This document shows positions 1 to 7,538 of a stretch of 64,000 nucleotides of DNA, piece after piece. The number at the start of each line of letters is the position of its first letter. Positions within the stretch are counted from its first letter, which is position 1. A program made the position numbers and the translations under genes. Source of the stretch: a virus; IMG/VR virus record IMGVR_UViG_3300019758_000009, positions 1 through 64,000 of that record; one strand, written 5' to 3'. The notes below the pieces were generated by a model, which worked only from the letters and a program-made list of their open reading frames with translations, did not search any database and was not told where the DNA came from.

Positions 1-837
1 GTGTTATGTATGGTGTTGAGTGTGAGCGTGGTATGGTGTGTGTTTGGGTGTTGGTGGGGCGGTGTTTGGGGCGGTGAGCTGGTAAAGGTGGCGTGACTAC
101 ATTCATGTATTATTACTTTCAAAATATCCAGCTTACTATAAACGACACTCAAACAGGGGTTATTCTTAAGGCGCTTACATTGAAGCCATTCGTTAACACT
201 CTCCACAGGTGAGTATAAAAGCTATTCCTATAAATTTAAACTTGTTTCACTTATATACAAAGTGAAACAAACATGTGTATTGATGTATGTATCAGTGTGT
301 TACGTGCTATATTGTGCAGTTATTCAATATTTCACCCATATACAAGAACATATCTACTTATCTACATATAAAAATAAAAAGATGGGGGTACACCCCCTTT
401 GTGGTGCGGAAGCCATTCGTGTTGGGCGGCCTTTTTCTAGACATTGATTTTTGTAACTCGGTGCTAGTCAGCACCTTGCCCCACCCCAACGACACCCAAC
501 CAAGGCCCCACTAAGGCCCGAACGAAGCTTTTGACGGAGCGTTTGATAAGTATTGAATATATAGGGATCGGTTTTTGTACTCGCCCGTGAGAACACCTAA
601 CCAAACGCAGTGGTGGCGCGGTCCGGAGAAATTTGGTAGTTTTGATTGAAATTTATAGGAAGAGGGGTCGGGGCCTTTATATAGAGAAATCGAAATTTTT
701 CGGGGACCCTTTTTTGAGAAGTTGATTTTTGAAAATCGTTGAGGCGTCGATCGTAAATATGGGCCTCGTTCGATTTATGGAGGTAATTGTTACCCTCGTA
801 TATTGAAAAGGATATAATGAGGTTGATATTTCCAGGA
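1..837. other. Left-edge region without a convincing gene
   Basis: No reading frame here looks like a protein gene; the two plus-strand frames at 262-514 overlap each other, have poor starts and read like low-complexity noise. The first 85 bases are strongly G/T-biased with runs of GGG and GGGG. An inverted repeat lies at 242-270 and a GGGGG/CCCCC hairpin at about 380-403. The composition is richer in G+C than the rest of the window. It could hold a packaging site, a terminal region or a structured RNA, but nothing in the sequence decides between these. Confidence 0.5.
242..270. repeat. Perfect 11-bp inverted repeat
   Basis: TTGTTTCACTT at 242-252 is the exact reverse complement of AAGTGAAACAA at 260-270, with a 7-nt spacer. 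No T-tract follows on either strand, so an operator or protein-binding site is as likely as a terminator. Confidence 0.7.
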
Positions 838-1020
838 TTATATCTGAAGTGATATAGTTGTTATGGGAGATGCGCATGATACATCCAGCATAGATTTACC
901 ATAGGCTGATGCTGGAGATGCATGCGTGAGGTAATTTGTCCAGTTTTTTACACAATAAATTGGATGTAGCGCGTCATTATATACTAAAAGAGCCACACCG
1001 TTTTCACGATGCAGCTCCAT
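838..1020 (-). CDS. Small hypothetical protein (60 aa), doubtful
   Basis: A 60-residue leftward frame with an ATG start that would be the last gene of the leftward block. No domain, membrane segment or motif is visible. It lies 29 bp after the 68-aa coiled-coil gene, consistent with the tight packing of the block. A shorter frame at 677-877 overlaps its 3' end and is less convincing. Coding status is uncertain because length and context are the only support. Confidence 0.3.
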   Translation of the reverse strand: MELHRENGVALLVYNDALHPIYCVKNWTNYLTHASPASAYGKSMLDVSCASPITTISLQI

Positions 1021-1049
1021 TAATAACTACTTTTCACGGCAAATAACCA

Positions 1050-1256
1050 TTATTCGCCAACCAATCTCTTATTGAGTTCTTCTATTTCCGTACTCAAGGT
1101 TCTAATCTCTGGATCTGTTTCCCGGAGTTTGTCGATATCGCTTGAGCTTACAGCTCTAAACTCTTTCTCGAATTCTTCCAGCTTATCTGCAAAGGGTATT
1201 CCTAGGTCAAGTATTTCCCGGGAGATAGCCTTAAATTTCTTTATGTTTATGCTCAT
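1050..1256 (-). CDS. Small coiled-coil hypothetical protein (68 aa)
   Basis: The 68-residue product is highly charged, with heptad-like spacing of hydrophobic residues from about residue 20 to the end (for example LSTEIEELNKRL), so it is probably helical or a short coiled coil. The gene follows the 115-aa frame by 12 bp in the same direction. A 32-bp stretch of its coding DNA (1097-1128) is repeated with one mismatch at 1560-1591 inside the upstream frame. Function unknown. Confidence 0.55.
   Translation of the reverse strand: MSINIKKFKAISREILDLGIPFADKLEEFEKEFRAVSSSDIDKLRETDPEIRTLSTEIEELNKRLVGE
1097..1128. repeat. Direct repeat, copy 1 of 2 (32 bp)
   Basis: The 32 bp here match 1560-1591 with a single C/T difference. 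The two copies are in the same orientation and lie inside two neighbouring leftward frames, but are read in different frames, so protein selection does not explain the identity. It looks like a recent local duplication or recombination scar. Confidence 0.8.
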
Positions 1257-1268
1257 AAAAAGAAGTTC

Positions 1269-1616
1269 TTATTGAGACAATTTTAAAAACAAAGCCCACC
1301 ATTTAGGTTTGCTATACGTGTAAATATGTGCGTTTTCTTTACATTGTCGCCTAACCTCTTCGAGCTTCCAGCCCTTAAGTCCTAGCTCGTTAATTTCTTG
1401 TAAATTGGGCTCTGGAGACGGTCCGTGTACCTTAATAATTTTTGTCTTAAATTTTACCATCGATATTTCGTTTTTTATAAAGTTTCTATTGGGTATATTG
1501 GTTTTGTGCTTTAAAAACATTTCTCTAACCTTGGTGCTTATGTACTTGTTTACATCTTTAGGTTCTAATCTCTGGATCTGTTTCCTGGAGTATGCGCGTG
1601 GCAAAATCGAACACAT
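1269..1616 (-). CDS. Hypothetical protein (115 aa), start uncertain
   Basis: The first 52 residues are basic and include the DNA repeated at 1097-1128, whereas residues 53-115 read like a compact domain (NELGLKGWKLEEVRRQ followed by aromatic residues near the end), similar in style to small phage proteins that start with a short beta strand. The true start may be the ATG at 1460 (63 aa). It lies 25 bp downstream of the Lar-like gene. No function can be assigned. Confidence 0.5.
   Translation of the reverse strand: MCSILPRAYSRKQIQRLEPKDVNKYISTKVREMFLKHKTNIPNRNFIKNEISMVKFKTKIIKVHGPSPEPNLQEINELGLKGWKLEEVRRQCKENAHIYTYSKPKWWALFLKLSQ
1560..1591. repeat. Direct repeat, copy 2 of 2 (32 bp)
   Basis: This matches 1097-1128 with one mismatch. 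In the reading frame used by copy 1, this copy gives a nearly identical peptide that ends at a stop codon, so it appears to be a fragment of the neighbouring gene copied here. Confidence 0.8.
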
Positions 1617-1640
1617 ACAACAATCTCGTTGTGCCTAATA

Positions 1641-2297
1641 CTAAAGAAGTTTCAGTTCAACTTTATCTCCACATTCATTAAGTTTCAACTTGCGACCTTT
1701 CCAGCTACTCCATTTTTGTAAAGCGCAAGGGTAATTCATGCAATTATCACAATCATATAAAGTACTAGGTACAACACTTTGCATAGGTAATACTAGTTCG
1801 TTCTTCGTTCGAGTGTCGTAAGCTTGTTTTGCGAGGTTGTAAATCTCTATCATTGCATCATTCAGCTTATCTGCTTCATCCTCATCGTAGTTACTCATAT
1901 TCAATTCTGGGGCGTCGCCAGCAATCTGGAAGATTCCTGATAATATTTGCTCTATTTTTACCACACTATCTAGCAATTGTTCTGGTATTACTGCTCTTTT
2001 ATTGGTGCCAGGTAATAAGGCGTTGTTTTCGGCGTTTGCATCATCCCCATTCTTTTTCACCTCTTTCCAATTAAAACTAGTTTGGTTAGTTGCGCCAAGT
2101 TCAGTGCCGCCGCGCGTATTCCACTTTTCAATAACATTAGCTCTTGCATCATAGCCTTTCTCTTCCCACCGCATATCGTCAAGTATCTGTAATCCACAAC
2201 CGCCACAGCTTACCACGTAGTCGCATCCTTCTGTTTCATGTAGTTCTGCCACCCCATCGCAGCAGGGGCATGGTTTTAATATTTCCTTCGTACTCAT
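1641..2297 (-). CDS. Lar-like zinc-ribbon protein (restriction alleviation family)
   Basis: The N-terminal 65 residues match the Lar family layout: KPCPCC near residue 8, a CGGCG knuckle near residue 31, and a closing alanine-containing segment ending in WNTR. Lar of the Rac prophage eases type I restriction, and phage homologues are common, so an anti-restriction role is possible but not shown. The central part is acidic and helical, and the C-terminus carries a second cysteine cluster (CDNCMNYPC), so the 218-aa protein is much longer than minimal Lar and may bind two zinc ions. Confidence 0.8.
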   Translation of the reverse strand: MSTKEILKPCPCCDGVAELHETEGCDYVVSCGGCGLQILDDMRWEEKGYDARANVIEKWNTRGGTELGATNQTSFNWKEVKKNGDDANAENNALLPGTNKRAVIPEQLLDSVVKIEQILSGIFQIAGDAPELNMSNYDEDEADKLNDAMIEIYNLAKQAYDTRTKNELVLPMQSVVPSTLYDCDNCMNYPCALQKWSSWKGRKLKLNECGDKVELKLL

Positions 2298-2371
2298 AAT
2301 TTCATCTTTAGTTATCCGTTTGTAGTTTAATGGGCTTTTAACCGTAAAAGAAAAAGCCCGCGCACTTAGAA

Positions 2372-2746
2372 CTATTCAATATCTATATTTGGGGCAATTA
2401 CAGAAGGTTTAAATATTACTCTGTACTGCCCTGTGCTTACATGATCAGGCTGTAGTTGTTCTGAAAAATAAGTAACGTTATCGGAAAGCCCTAAATTATG
2501 CTTTAAAAAGCTTCCATCTTTCATTTTTACCAAAACAACCAATTGCCCCCCAGTATTACTAATAGAGCAGTACCCTTCAACTTGCAAAATATACTTGTCT
2601 GTTATACCGTTGTAAAATACAACTCTTCTGTAAATTTCAAACTGATCTGCTGCCTGCCTTAAATTACTCGACGCAACATCGGCATCTGTACAACTTGTAA
2701 TTGTCAAGCTAATTAAAGCCACTAATAGAATTAATACTTTTTTCAT
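2372..2746 (-). CDS. Phage beta-sandwich lipoprotein
   Basis: The 124-aa product starts with MKKVLILLVALISLTITSC, a type II signal peptide with a lipobox ending at Cys19, so the mature protein should be lipid-anchored in the envelope. The mature part contains FEIYRRVVFYNGITDKYI and a GQYRVIFKP segment, which I recognise from a widespread phage family often annotated as beta-sandwich lipoprotein. Envelope lipoproteins of phages often block superinfection; that role is inferred. It lies 8 bp downstream of the 116-aa gene. Confidence 0.85.
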   Translation of the reverse strand: MKKVLILLVALISLTITSCTDADVASSNLRQAADQFEIYRRVVFYNGITDKYILQVEGYCSISNTGGQLVVLVKMKDGSFLKHNLGLSDNVTYFSEQLQPDHVSTGQYRVIFKPSVIAPNIDIE

Positions 2747-2754
2747 CTTGTTTT

Positions 2755-3105
2755 TTATTTTAAATTGGGTTCATATTTTGCCACTATTTCAGCCTTACCC
2801 GCTTCACCTTCATCATACTTTTGCACAACTAATGCACCGTATTTTGAGCCTATCACAACCTTACTGGGTTCAATGTCGTACTGTTCGGCAATTGAGATAA
2901 TAAAACGGTGGGTAGCACGTTGTAAATGTAGCCCGCTGCTTCTTTGGGTTACATCATTCGCTAAGTCTCTAATGATATTATCAAGATCTTTTAGGTCGTC
3001 TGTAAAGTTTTCTAGGGCTACCTTGTTGCAGTTACCTTTAGCTGCACCTATGCTGCTGTCAAGCTCTTCTCTAAATTGCTCAAGTCTATATTTTAAGTCG
3101 TTCAT
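2755..3105 (-). CDS. Hypothetical protein (116 aa)
   Basis: This acidic, mostly helical protein has a short C-terminal beta-rich part (SKVVIGSKYGALVVQKY). No catalytic motif is visible. It is spaced 8 bp from the lipoprotein gene and is probably cotranscribed with it. A possible weak hairpin of 8 bp lies at 3162-3190 upstream, overlapping the stop codon of the next gene. Function unknown. Confidence 0.75.
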   Translation of the reverse strand: MNDLKYRLEQFREELDSSIGAAKGNCNKVALENFTDDLKDLDNIIRDLANDVTQRSSGLHLQRATHRFIISIAEQYDIEPSKVVIGSKYGALVVQKYDEGEAGKAEIVAKYEPNLK

Positions 3106-3187
3106 TGTTTTGTATTTTTAATTGTTTTGTTAAAGCCTTAACGCCATCAGACCACATCGCCTAATAGCCAGCCTTAGCGGTAGGCTA

Positions 3188-3742
3188 TTACAGCTTAAAG
3201 TGCGTTGCTTTAGCGAGTGGCCATGTTTGGCTAAATCCTCTTATCTCACCGTTATCGAATTTCACTAGCATAGTGCTTTGGTTGGCTGCGTTATATAATT
3301 CCTCATTTCCTTCAATTAAAAGCCAGCCACTAACACTATGCGGTAAAGTACTTTTACCAGCGCCATTCGCTTGCCTAACGCATAAGGATGCATTGCTATC
3401 TAAGTATTGTTCAGCTATCTCGTAATCTATTATGGCTGTAGGGTGGTTTATGTAACCTTTCTTAAGTAGCCATTCAGTGTATTTGAGTAGCGTTCCTCGT
3501 AATAGTTTATCGCTCATTAATTCTGGATTTAATTCTTTAGCTTCCATCCGGTACTTCTTACCATCCATCTCAAACTCCAGCGATTCTTGTTTATGCACTA
3601 AATGTTGCGCTACTGTCCAAACTGCCGCATCTGTTACACCTTGTTTATTTGCGCTCCACCTTTTGCCGTCGCTCAATAATGTTCCCTCGAATATTGCTGC
3701 AGTCAAAAGGCTGCGTTCTGTAGTCATTTTATTTTTTGCCAT
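3188..3742 (-). CDS. Hypothetical protein (184 aa)
   Basis: A mixed alpha/beta soluble protein of 184 residues beginning MAKNKMTTERSLL. It contains the string NGAGKST, which resembles a P-loop by chance: the upstream residue is Gln rather than Gly or Ala, and no Walker B or NTPase fold is evident. No family recognised. A short coding frame without a start codon (3792-4019) precedes it. Confidence 0.75.
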   Translation of the reverse strand: MAKNKMTTERSLLTAAIFEGTLLSDGKRWSANKQGVTDAAVWTVAQHLVHKQESLEFEMDGKKYRMEAKELNPELMSDKLLRGTLLKYTEWLLKKGYINHPTAIIDYEIAEQYLDSNASLCVRQANGAGKSTLPHSVSGWLLIEGNEELYNAANQSTMLVKFDNGEIRGFSQTWPLAKATHFKL

Positions 3743-3791
3743 AGTTCCATTTCATAAGTTAGTAATCTCTGTCAATCCTGTTCGGTTAGCG

Positions 3792-4019
3792 CTAATCAAA
3801 ACCATCACCCCCGTCACCACCAGCGCAATAAATGTTGGTATCGTATATTGTTCTGTAGTTACTATCACCTCCAAGCCTAACTGATAATCTTCCGCTTCCA
3901 AATAGATTTAATCTACCCGTTTTTAATTTTTCAAGTCTTTTTATGGCTCTAAGGTAAGTTTCTTCATCCTTAGTTAGCTCAAATTCCTCTCCGTTATTAT
4001 TGGTTACTATTTGCCCTAT
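3792..4019 (-). CDS. Protein-like frame of about 75 codons without an ATG start
   Basis: The frame directly follows, in phase, the TGA that ends the zinc-finger gene at 4026. It encodes a credible protein: polar N-terminus (TNNNGEEFELTKDEE), an amphipathic helix (YLRAIKRLEKLK) and a glycine/aspartate-rich C-terminus (GGDGGDGFD). No ATG, GTG or TTG occurs before the conserved-looking part. Possible explanations are an ATA start at 4017-4019, TGA readthrough from the upstream gene, a +1 shift after the ATG that overlaps the TGA (TGATG), or a base error. It fills what would otherwise be a 280-bp gap in a tightly packed block. Confidence 0.5.
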   Translation of the reverse strand: MGQIVTNNNGEEFELTKDEETYLRAIKRLEKLKTGRLNLFGSGRLSVRLGGDSNYRTIYDTNIYCAGGDGGDGFD

Positions 4020-4025
4020 ATCGCA

Positions 4026-4352
4026 TCAGAGGTCGGATTGTTTAGCTTTGCGCCTACACTTAGGGCAATCATGCTCTACTATATTATTACTCATCATCCC
4101 AGTTCCGTGACATAAATAGCAAGCTCCCGCCCCTTCGTTACTGGCCACAGCATCATTAATACTTGGCTCTTTTCCGGTAAGAGTCTCTATTTTGAATGAT
4201 CCGCTGCTAGTGATGGCATCGTGAATATTTTCTTCTATAAGGTCTCTTATTTCCTCTTTGGTTTCCGCATTAAGCTTTCTGCCTTTAAGTAGATCGCTAA
4301 AGCCCCACGTTTTGTCTTCTAGGTGGGCTGTAATTGTCATCTTTAAATCCAT
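4026..4352 (-). CDS. Hypothetical protein with DnaJ-like zinc knuckles (108 aa)
   Basis: The N-terminal 65 residues are helical and acidic. The C-terminal part has CYLCHGTG followed by CPKC, the CxxCxGxG plus CxxC spacing of DnaJ-type zinc-binding modules, so it probably binds one zinc ion. The start codon sits in the recurrent TATAGCGT-ATG context. The stop codon TGA overlaps an ATG (TGATG) and is followed in phase by the 3792-4019 coding frame. Role unknown. Confidence 0.75.
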   Translation of the reverse strand: MDLKMTITAHLEDKTWGFSDLLKGRKLNAETKEEIRDLIEENIHDAITSSGSFKIETLTGKEPSINDAVASNEGAGACYLCHGTGMMSNNIVEHDCPKCRRKAKQSDL

Positions 4353-4378
4353 ACGCTATATTTTATATATTCTTATTA

Positions 4379-5086
4379 TTAAATTTCCTTCAGCTCTTCA
4401 ATAATTTCCTCCCTTGTTAATTGGGTGTACTGGAATTCATAACTTTTGTCGCCATATACATTCATCAAGCGCCTCACCATGTCTTTTTGACCTCCAGTAA
4501 GCCTTTTTCTGTATAGATAGTGAAATCTCTTGCTAGACACCTTCATCCAGCCTCTATTCTCAAGAACGACCTCAGCATCCTTGTATTTTTCCGATTCAGT
4601 CTTGGTGAGGGTTTTAGATAGAAACAACTCCTCCGCATTATACCGGTGTGTTTCGAAGCCACACTCATAGAAATTGCCTTCAGGATCAACCCATCCGTGC
4701 TGATGGTCCTTGGTTAATCTGGTTGGCATTACTGGATTGATTTTAACTAATGGTTTAGTTAGGGTGTCGCAGTTAAATACTAGCTTCTTGTCTTTGTAGA
4801 ATGAGTAATTATATCTACCCCTTACGTCAGGGATGTCGTTTTCGCGACCAATAACTACTGTGTTGACTGTCAAATCTCTGGCATCAACCAGAAATGACAG
4901 TTGCGCATTGTAACGGGAATAGAAATACTTTATAGCCTCTACAGCAGTATCTCCAGATAGTCTTATGTATCTACCGGCATAGCGACCTACCCAATACCTC
5001 TTGTATTTTTCATATCCGTCATCCTTTCTGGCAGATATTATTTCTCTTTGTAGCTCTTGGTATAGCTTTTTAGCTTTTTGGCTCAT
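4379..5086 (-). CDS. Hypothetical protein (235 aa)
   Basis: A basic, aromatic-rich protein of 235 residues with no recognised family. The C-terminal 40 residues contain LTGGQKDMVRRLMNVYG, which has a helix-turn-helix feel but is not diagnostic. A host-type promoter lies 30-60 bp upstream at 5117-5146, so this is the first gene of a leftward unit that begins right after the terminator at 5154-5188. Confidence 0.75.
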   Translation of the reverse strand: MSQKAKKLYQELQREIISARKDDGYEKYKRYWVGRYAGRYIRLSGDTAVEAIKYFYSRYNAQLSFLVDARDLTVNTVVIGRENDIPDVRGRYNYSFYKDKKLVFNCDTLTKPLVKINPVMPTRLTKDHQHGWVDPEGNFYECGFETHRYNAEELFLSKTLTKTESEKYKDAEVVLENRGWMKVSSKRFHYLYRKRLTGGQKDMVRRLMNVYGDKSYEFQYTQLTREEIIEELKEI

Positions 5087-5116
5087 ACGATTGGTGTTTT
5101 ATTATTAATTTTCCCG

Positions 5117-5146
5117 CAAGATAGTAAACATTTTTGAAAACGCAAA
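5117..5146 (-). promoter_or_regulatory. Leftward promoter, host type
   Basis: Reading on the minus strand, TTTG (5143-5146), a 19-nt spacer and TATCTTG (5117-5123) resemble the Bacteroidetes -33/-7 consensus TTTG-N19-TAnnTTTG, with one base missing in the -7 box. It lies between a terminator and the 235-aa gene. Confidence 0.6.
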
Positions 5147-5153
5147 CTATTTT

Positions 5154-5188
5154 AACAAAAAAGCCACCTAGATTTCTCTAGATGGCTT
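5154..5188 (-). terminator. Rho-independent terminator
   Basis: A 12-bp stem (5161-5172 with 5177-5188, one G-U pair, loop of 4) is followed on the minus strand by a run of six T. It ends the transcript of the gene at 5192-5644. Confidence 0.9.
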
Positions 5189-5191
5189 GAT

Positions 5192-5644
5192 TTATAACTG
5201 TTTTTCATTTAAAATAACCACATGTACAAGATAGCGCTTATCGTCTACGTCGCACACAATATCTCCAGCGGTAACAGGAGAAGGGTTTTTTATTATGTCT
5301 TTATGCGTAGGCGTGGCCCAAAGAAAGCCCTCAAGAACACAGTCTCTGCTCGGATTATATATTCCATTAACTACATACCATATATTTCTATCACTCTCTT
5401 TCCATAAAGAAAGCGTAACGGGACCTACCTGGTGTACGGTATCAGTACTGGTTACGGCTTTAAATACTGCGCTCTCTACGTCGGAACTGCTCCATCCTGC
5501 ATATTTTTTTAAAATCCTTAATAGGTCATCTTTGTCGTGGTCTACCCCTTCCATAGCCTCGTCGATCATATCTTGGCCTGGGCAGAAATCGAACTCTGAT
5601 GCTAGCCTATGGACAATCTGAAGGTCTTTTAGTTTTTGTTTCAT
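5192..5644 (-). CDS. Hypothetical protein (150 aa)
   Basis: The N-terminal half is helical and acidic, the C-terminal half beta-rich with TLSLWKESDRNIWYVVNG. No motif points to an enzyme. It is the last gene before a strong terminator and follows the GNAT-like gene by 9 bp. Function unknown. Confidence 0.75.
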   Translation of the reverse strand: MKQKLKDLQIVHRLASEFDFCPGQDMIDEAMEGVDHDKDDLLRILKKYAGWSSSDVESAVFKAVTSTDTVHQVGPVTLSLWKESDRNIWYVVNGIYNPSRDCVLEGFLWATPTHKDIIKNPSPVTAGDIVCDVDDKRYLVHVVILNEKQL

Positions 5645-5653
5645 GTTATATAT

Positions 5654-6196
5654 TTAAGATTTTATTAGGTCAAACAATAGTTTTCGGTTTGTTCCAGTAT
5701 CAAAGAAGACGTCGTATATTTTGCAGTCATCTAATTTATTCATGTTAGATTTAGAGAAAAAATGTTTACGGCGAACAAAGGTCTCACAATCTAAAAGGGC
5801 GGCCAACTTATCGTATAGCTTCATCGCGAGTTTATTTTCAACCGATACACTAAACTCTAATTTTACAAAACCGGAACGGACCAAGCCTTCTATAGCTACT
5901 AAAATGTCATTCAAAAATACAGAACTGGATGGGCCATGGATCTTGAATATGTTAAGGTTCTCCATAACCCTCGCTGATCGATCTATTGATATTTCAATAT
6001 AGCCAAGAAGCTTGCCTTCATCATTGACAGAAACATACTGCACTTTCTCCCAGTTATTTTTGCTTATAACTAGCTCAAAATTAGAGAATTGGCTATTTTT
6101 ATAGTGATCGAATTCCGTAGACGATCCATTCTCTAAAAACCACTGTATGAGCTCAGCTTCACGTGTTATTGCTTGCTTTATCATGTCGTTACCCAT
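5654..6196 (-). CDS. Probable GNAT-fold acetyltransferase
   Basis: Residues 55-130 read like the core of the GNAT fold: VSVNDEGKLLGYIEIS (strands 3 and 4), then FVKLEFSVSVENKLAMKLYD, which matches motif B with its N-x3-A-x2-LY signature. The substrate cannot be inferred. The gene starts with two in-frame ATG codons; the first (6196) overlaps the end of the MazG-like gene by 8 bp, the second (6184) does not. Assignment is by motif only and the N-terminal acetyl-CoA loop is not clear. Confidence 0.65.
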   Translation of the reverse strand: MGNDMIKQAITREAELIQWFLENGSSTEFDHYKNSQFSNFELVISKNNWEKVQYVSVNDEGKLLGYIEISIDRSARVMENLNIFKIHGPSSSVFLNDILVAIEGLVRSGFVKLEFSVSVENKLAMKLYDKLAALLDCETFVRRKHFFSKSNMNKLDDCKIYDVFFDTGTNRKLLFDLIKS

Positions 6197-6644
6197 TGTT
6201 ATGGAGAGCTAACTCATCTATAACTTTTTGGGTTGTAAAACGTAAAGCTTTCACAAGATCATCTGGGGACACTCCAGAATTATCAAGGTTGAGATATTCA
6301 CCGCCTAATGATGATATATTTACAACCACATTAACACCTGAAGGTGCATCTCCGTGCTTTTTGTCAGTGCTTATACCTGTATAACCGGGGCTACTGATAG
6401 CTTCCAGCATCCGAACACACATAGCTGCTGTTTGTATTAGCTCATCTTTAACATCCTGAAGAGGGCGTTTTTCCTGCTTGTATTTAAGAACAGCTTTCGC
6501 CACCTCTCCAGCCTCCTCTGTCATTATAGCTAATTGCTCAAAGATATCTTCAGGGAAGTTTGGATGTTGCTCTTCTGCTCTGTCTAGCTCATTCTCAATT
6601 AGAGAGTAAGAGCCATGTCTTGTTTCTTCAAATATTAAACCCAT
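6189..6644 (-). CDS. MazG-like nucleotide pyrophosphohydrolase
   Basis: The segment IMTEEAGEVAKAVLKY followed by KDELIQTAAMCVRML carries the EExxE and later acidic residues that bind magnesium in the MazG / all-alpha NTP pyrophosphatase family. Phage MazG proteins hydrolyse NTPs, dNTPs or the alarmone ppGpp. I chose the ATG at 6644 (151 aa) because the longer frame from 6749 would run 101 bp into the neighbouring gene and its N-terminus is not protein-like. The C-terminal 55 residues form an extra segment. The HD hydrolase three genes upstream may act on related nucleotides. Confidence 0.8.
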   Translation of the reverse strand: MGLIFEETRHGSYSLIENELDRAEEQHPNFPEDIFEQLAIMTEEAGEVAKAVLKYKQEKRPLQDVKDELIQTAAMCVRMLEAISSPGYTGISTDKKHGDAPSGVNVVVNISSLGGEYLNLDNSGVSPDDLVKALRFTTQKVIDELALHNNG

Positions 6645-6648
6645 ATTC

Positions 6649-7059
6649 TTATTTATTTTTACCCCATCCACCGTATATCCACCCGAAGGCGCGTACAGCA
6701 ATGTAGTAGATTTTAGCCCAATAAAAACCTCTCTCCTTGAGCATTTCATAAAATAATTGATCAGCCTGCTTCCTGGTTACTGGTACCGTTGACTTGTATT
6801 GGTATAGTGCGTCGTGAACCATAGATGCGTGGTAAGTGGCTGGTAGGCCGTCACCTCTGTTAGTGCCGTCAGGCGTTCCTAGTATCAGATCTTTCCAAAC
6901 AAACTTAGGGGAGCACCCATCCCAACTGTAACCTTTGGGTATGGTAACCGTTCCCCATATATTTATATGGAGATATTCAGCTGAAAATTTTTGAGTGAGG
7001 CATAGAGGCGTGGCTCTAAAGAATTCACTTTGATTGGTAAACTTATAAAATTTTTCCAT
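6649..7059 (-). CDS. DUF1353 family protein
   Basis: The 136-aa protein shows the DUF1353 pattern common in phages: PKGYSWDGCSPK, then a histidine-aspartate pair in SMVHDALYQYK, and RKQADQLFYEMLKERG. The biochemical role of the family is unknown. Spacing to its neighbours is 3-4 bp, so it is translated as part of the leftward operon. Confidence 0.8.
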   Translation of the reverse strand: MEKFYKFTNQSEFFRATPLCLTQKFSAEYLHINIWGTVTIPKGYSWDGCSPKFVWKDLILGTPDGTNRGDGLPATYHASMVHDALYQYKSTVPVTRKQADQLFYEMLKERGFYWAKIYYIAVRAFGWIYGGWGKNK

Positions 7060-7062
7060 ATC

Positions 7063-7527
7063 TTATCCGCAAAATGGGTAGCCGTCGTCATCAAATCCTA
7101 CATTTGATACTGGCTCTACGTTATACCCTAGTTTCTCTATTTTTTCGATATCCTTATCATGTTTTGTTGGGTCTCCTAATGTCTGTTTTGAGTAAAGCTT
7201 CTTAGCTCTTAGAATAGGAGCTACTTTTGAGCATTTGATGCCATTTATGATATCAAATTCCTCTGTATCATTAGATAGTACATCTACTTTGCACCCATCA
7301 AAATCGAATTTAGCGCCCATACCGTCTGATGCTGTGCTGGTGATGTGTATACTATACAGGTCTGACGGCATCTTTATATTGGGGGCGTAATCATTAATTA
7401 ATATATCGATATCTCCAGGCTCCCGCCCCAGGTCAATGCCGTGCAGCTTTAAAGCTATTGTTCCAGTAACTAAAGAGTTTGGGTTGAGTTTCTGTATAGC
7501 TTTGATAATTTCCAATTGTTTTTCCAT
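7063..7527 (-). CDS. Nucleotidyltransferase-fold protein
   Basis: Residues 15-45 (SLVTGTIALKLHG, then GDIDILI) match the polymerase-beta-type nucleotidyltransferase core: GSxAL-like start, then the D-x-D metal pair. A later VDVLSND may give the third acidic residue. This resembles the small transferases of MNT and AbiEii type, but the phage protein stands alone, without an obvious antitoxin partner. A second, longer relative is encoded at 16671-17531. The DxD pair is intact, so activity is possible. Confidence 0.7.
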   Translation of the reverse strand: MEKQLEIIKAIQKLNPNSLVTGTIALKLHGIDLGREPGDIDILINDYAPNIKMPSDLYSIHITSTASDGMGAKFDFDGCKVDVLSNDTEEFDIINGIKCSKVAPILRAKKLYSKQTLGDPTKHDKDIEKIEKLGYNVEPVSNVGFDDDGYPFCG

Positions 7528-7538
7528 ACGTTATCTAT

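Noticed and set aside
262-514. Two overlapping plus-strand frames near the left edge
   Set aside because: One begins at a GTG inside an inverted repeat, the other overlaps it, both have low-complexity composition and no neighbours on that strand.
677-877. Leftward 66-aa frame beyond the 60-aa gene
   Set aside because: It overlaps the 838-1020 frame by 40 bp, has no domain-like sequence and lies in the gene-free left region.
2332-2359. GGGCTTTT/AAAAGCCC hairpin as a terminator of the Lar-like gene
   Set aside because: The stem is AT-rich and is not followed by a T-run in the leftward direction.
3162-3190. TAATAGCC/GGCTATTA hairpin as a terminator
   Set aside because: No T-run follows on the minus strand and the arm includes the stop codon of the upstream gene; too weak to call.
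3355-3375. NGAGKST in the 184-aa protein as an ATP-binding P-loop
   Set aside because: The residue five positions before the GK glycine is Gln, not Gly or Ala, and there is no Walker B or NTPase-like order around it.
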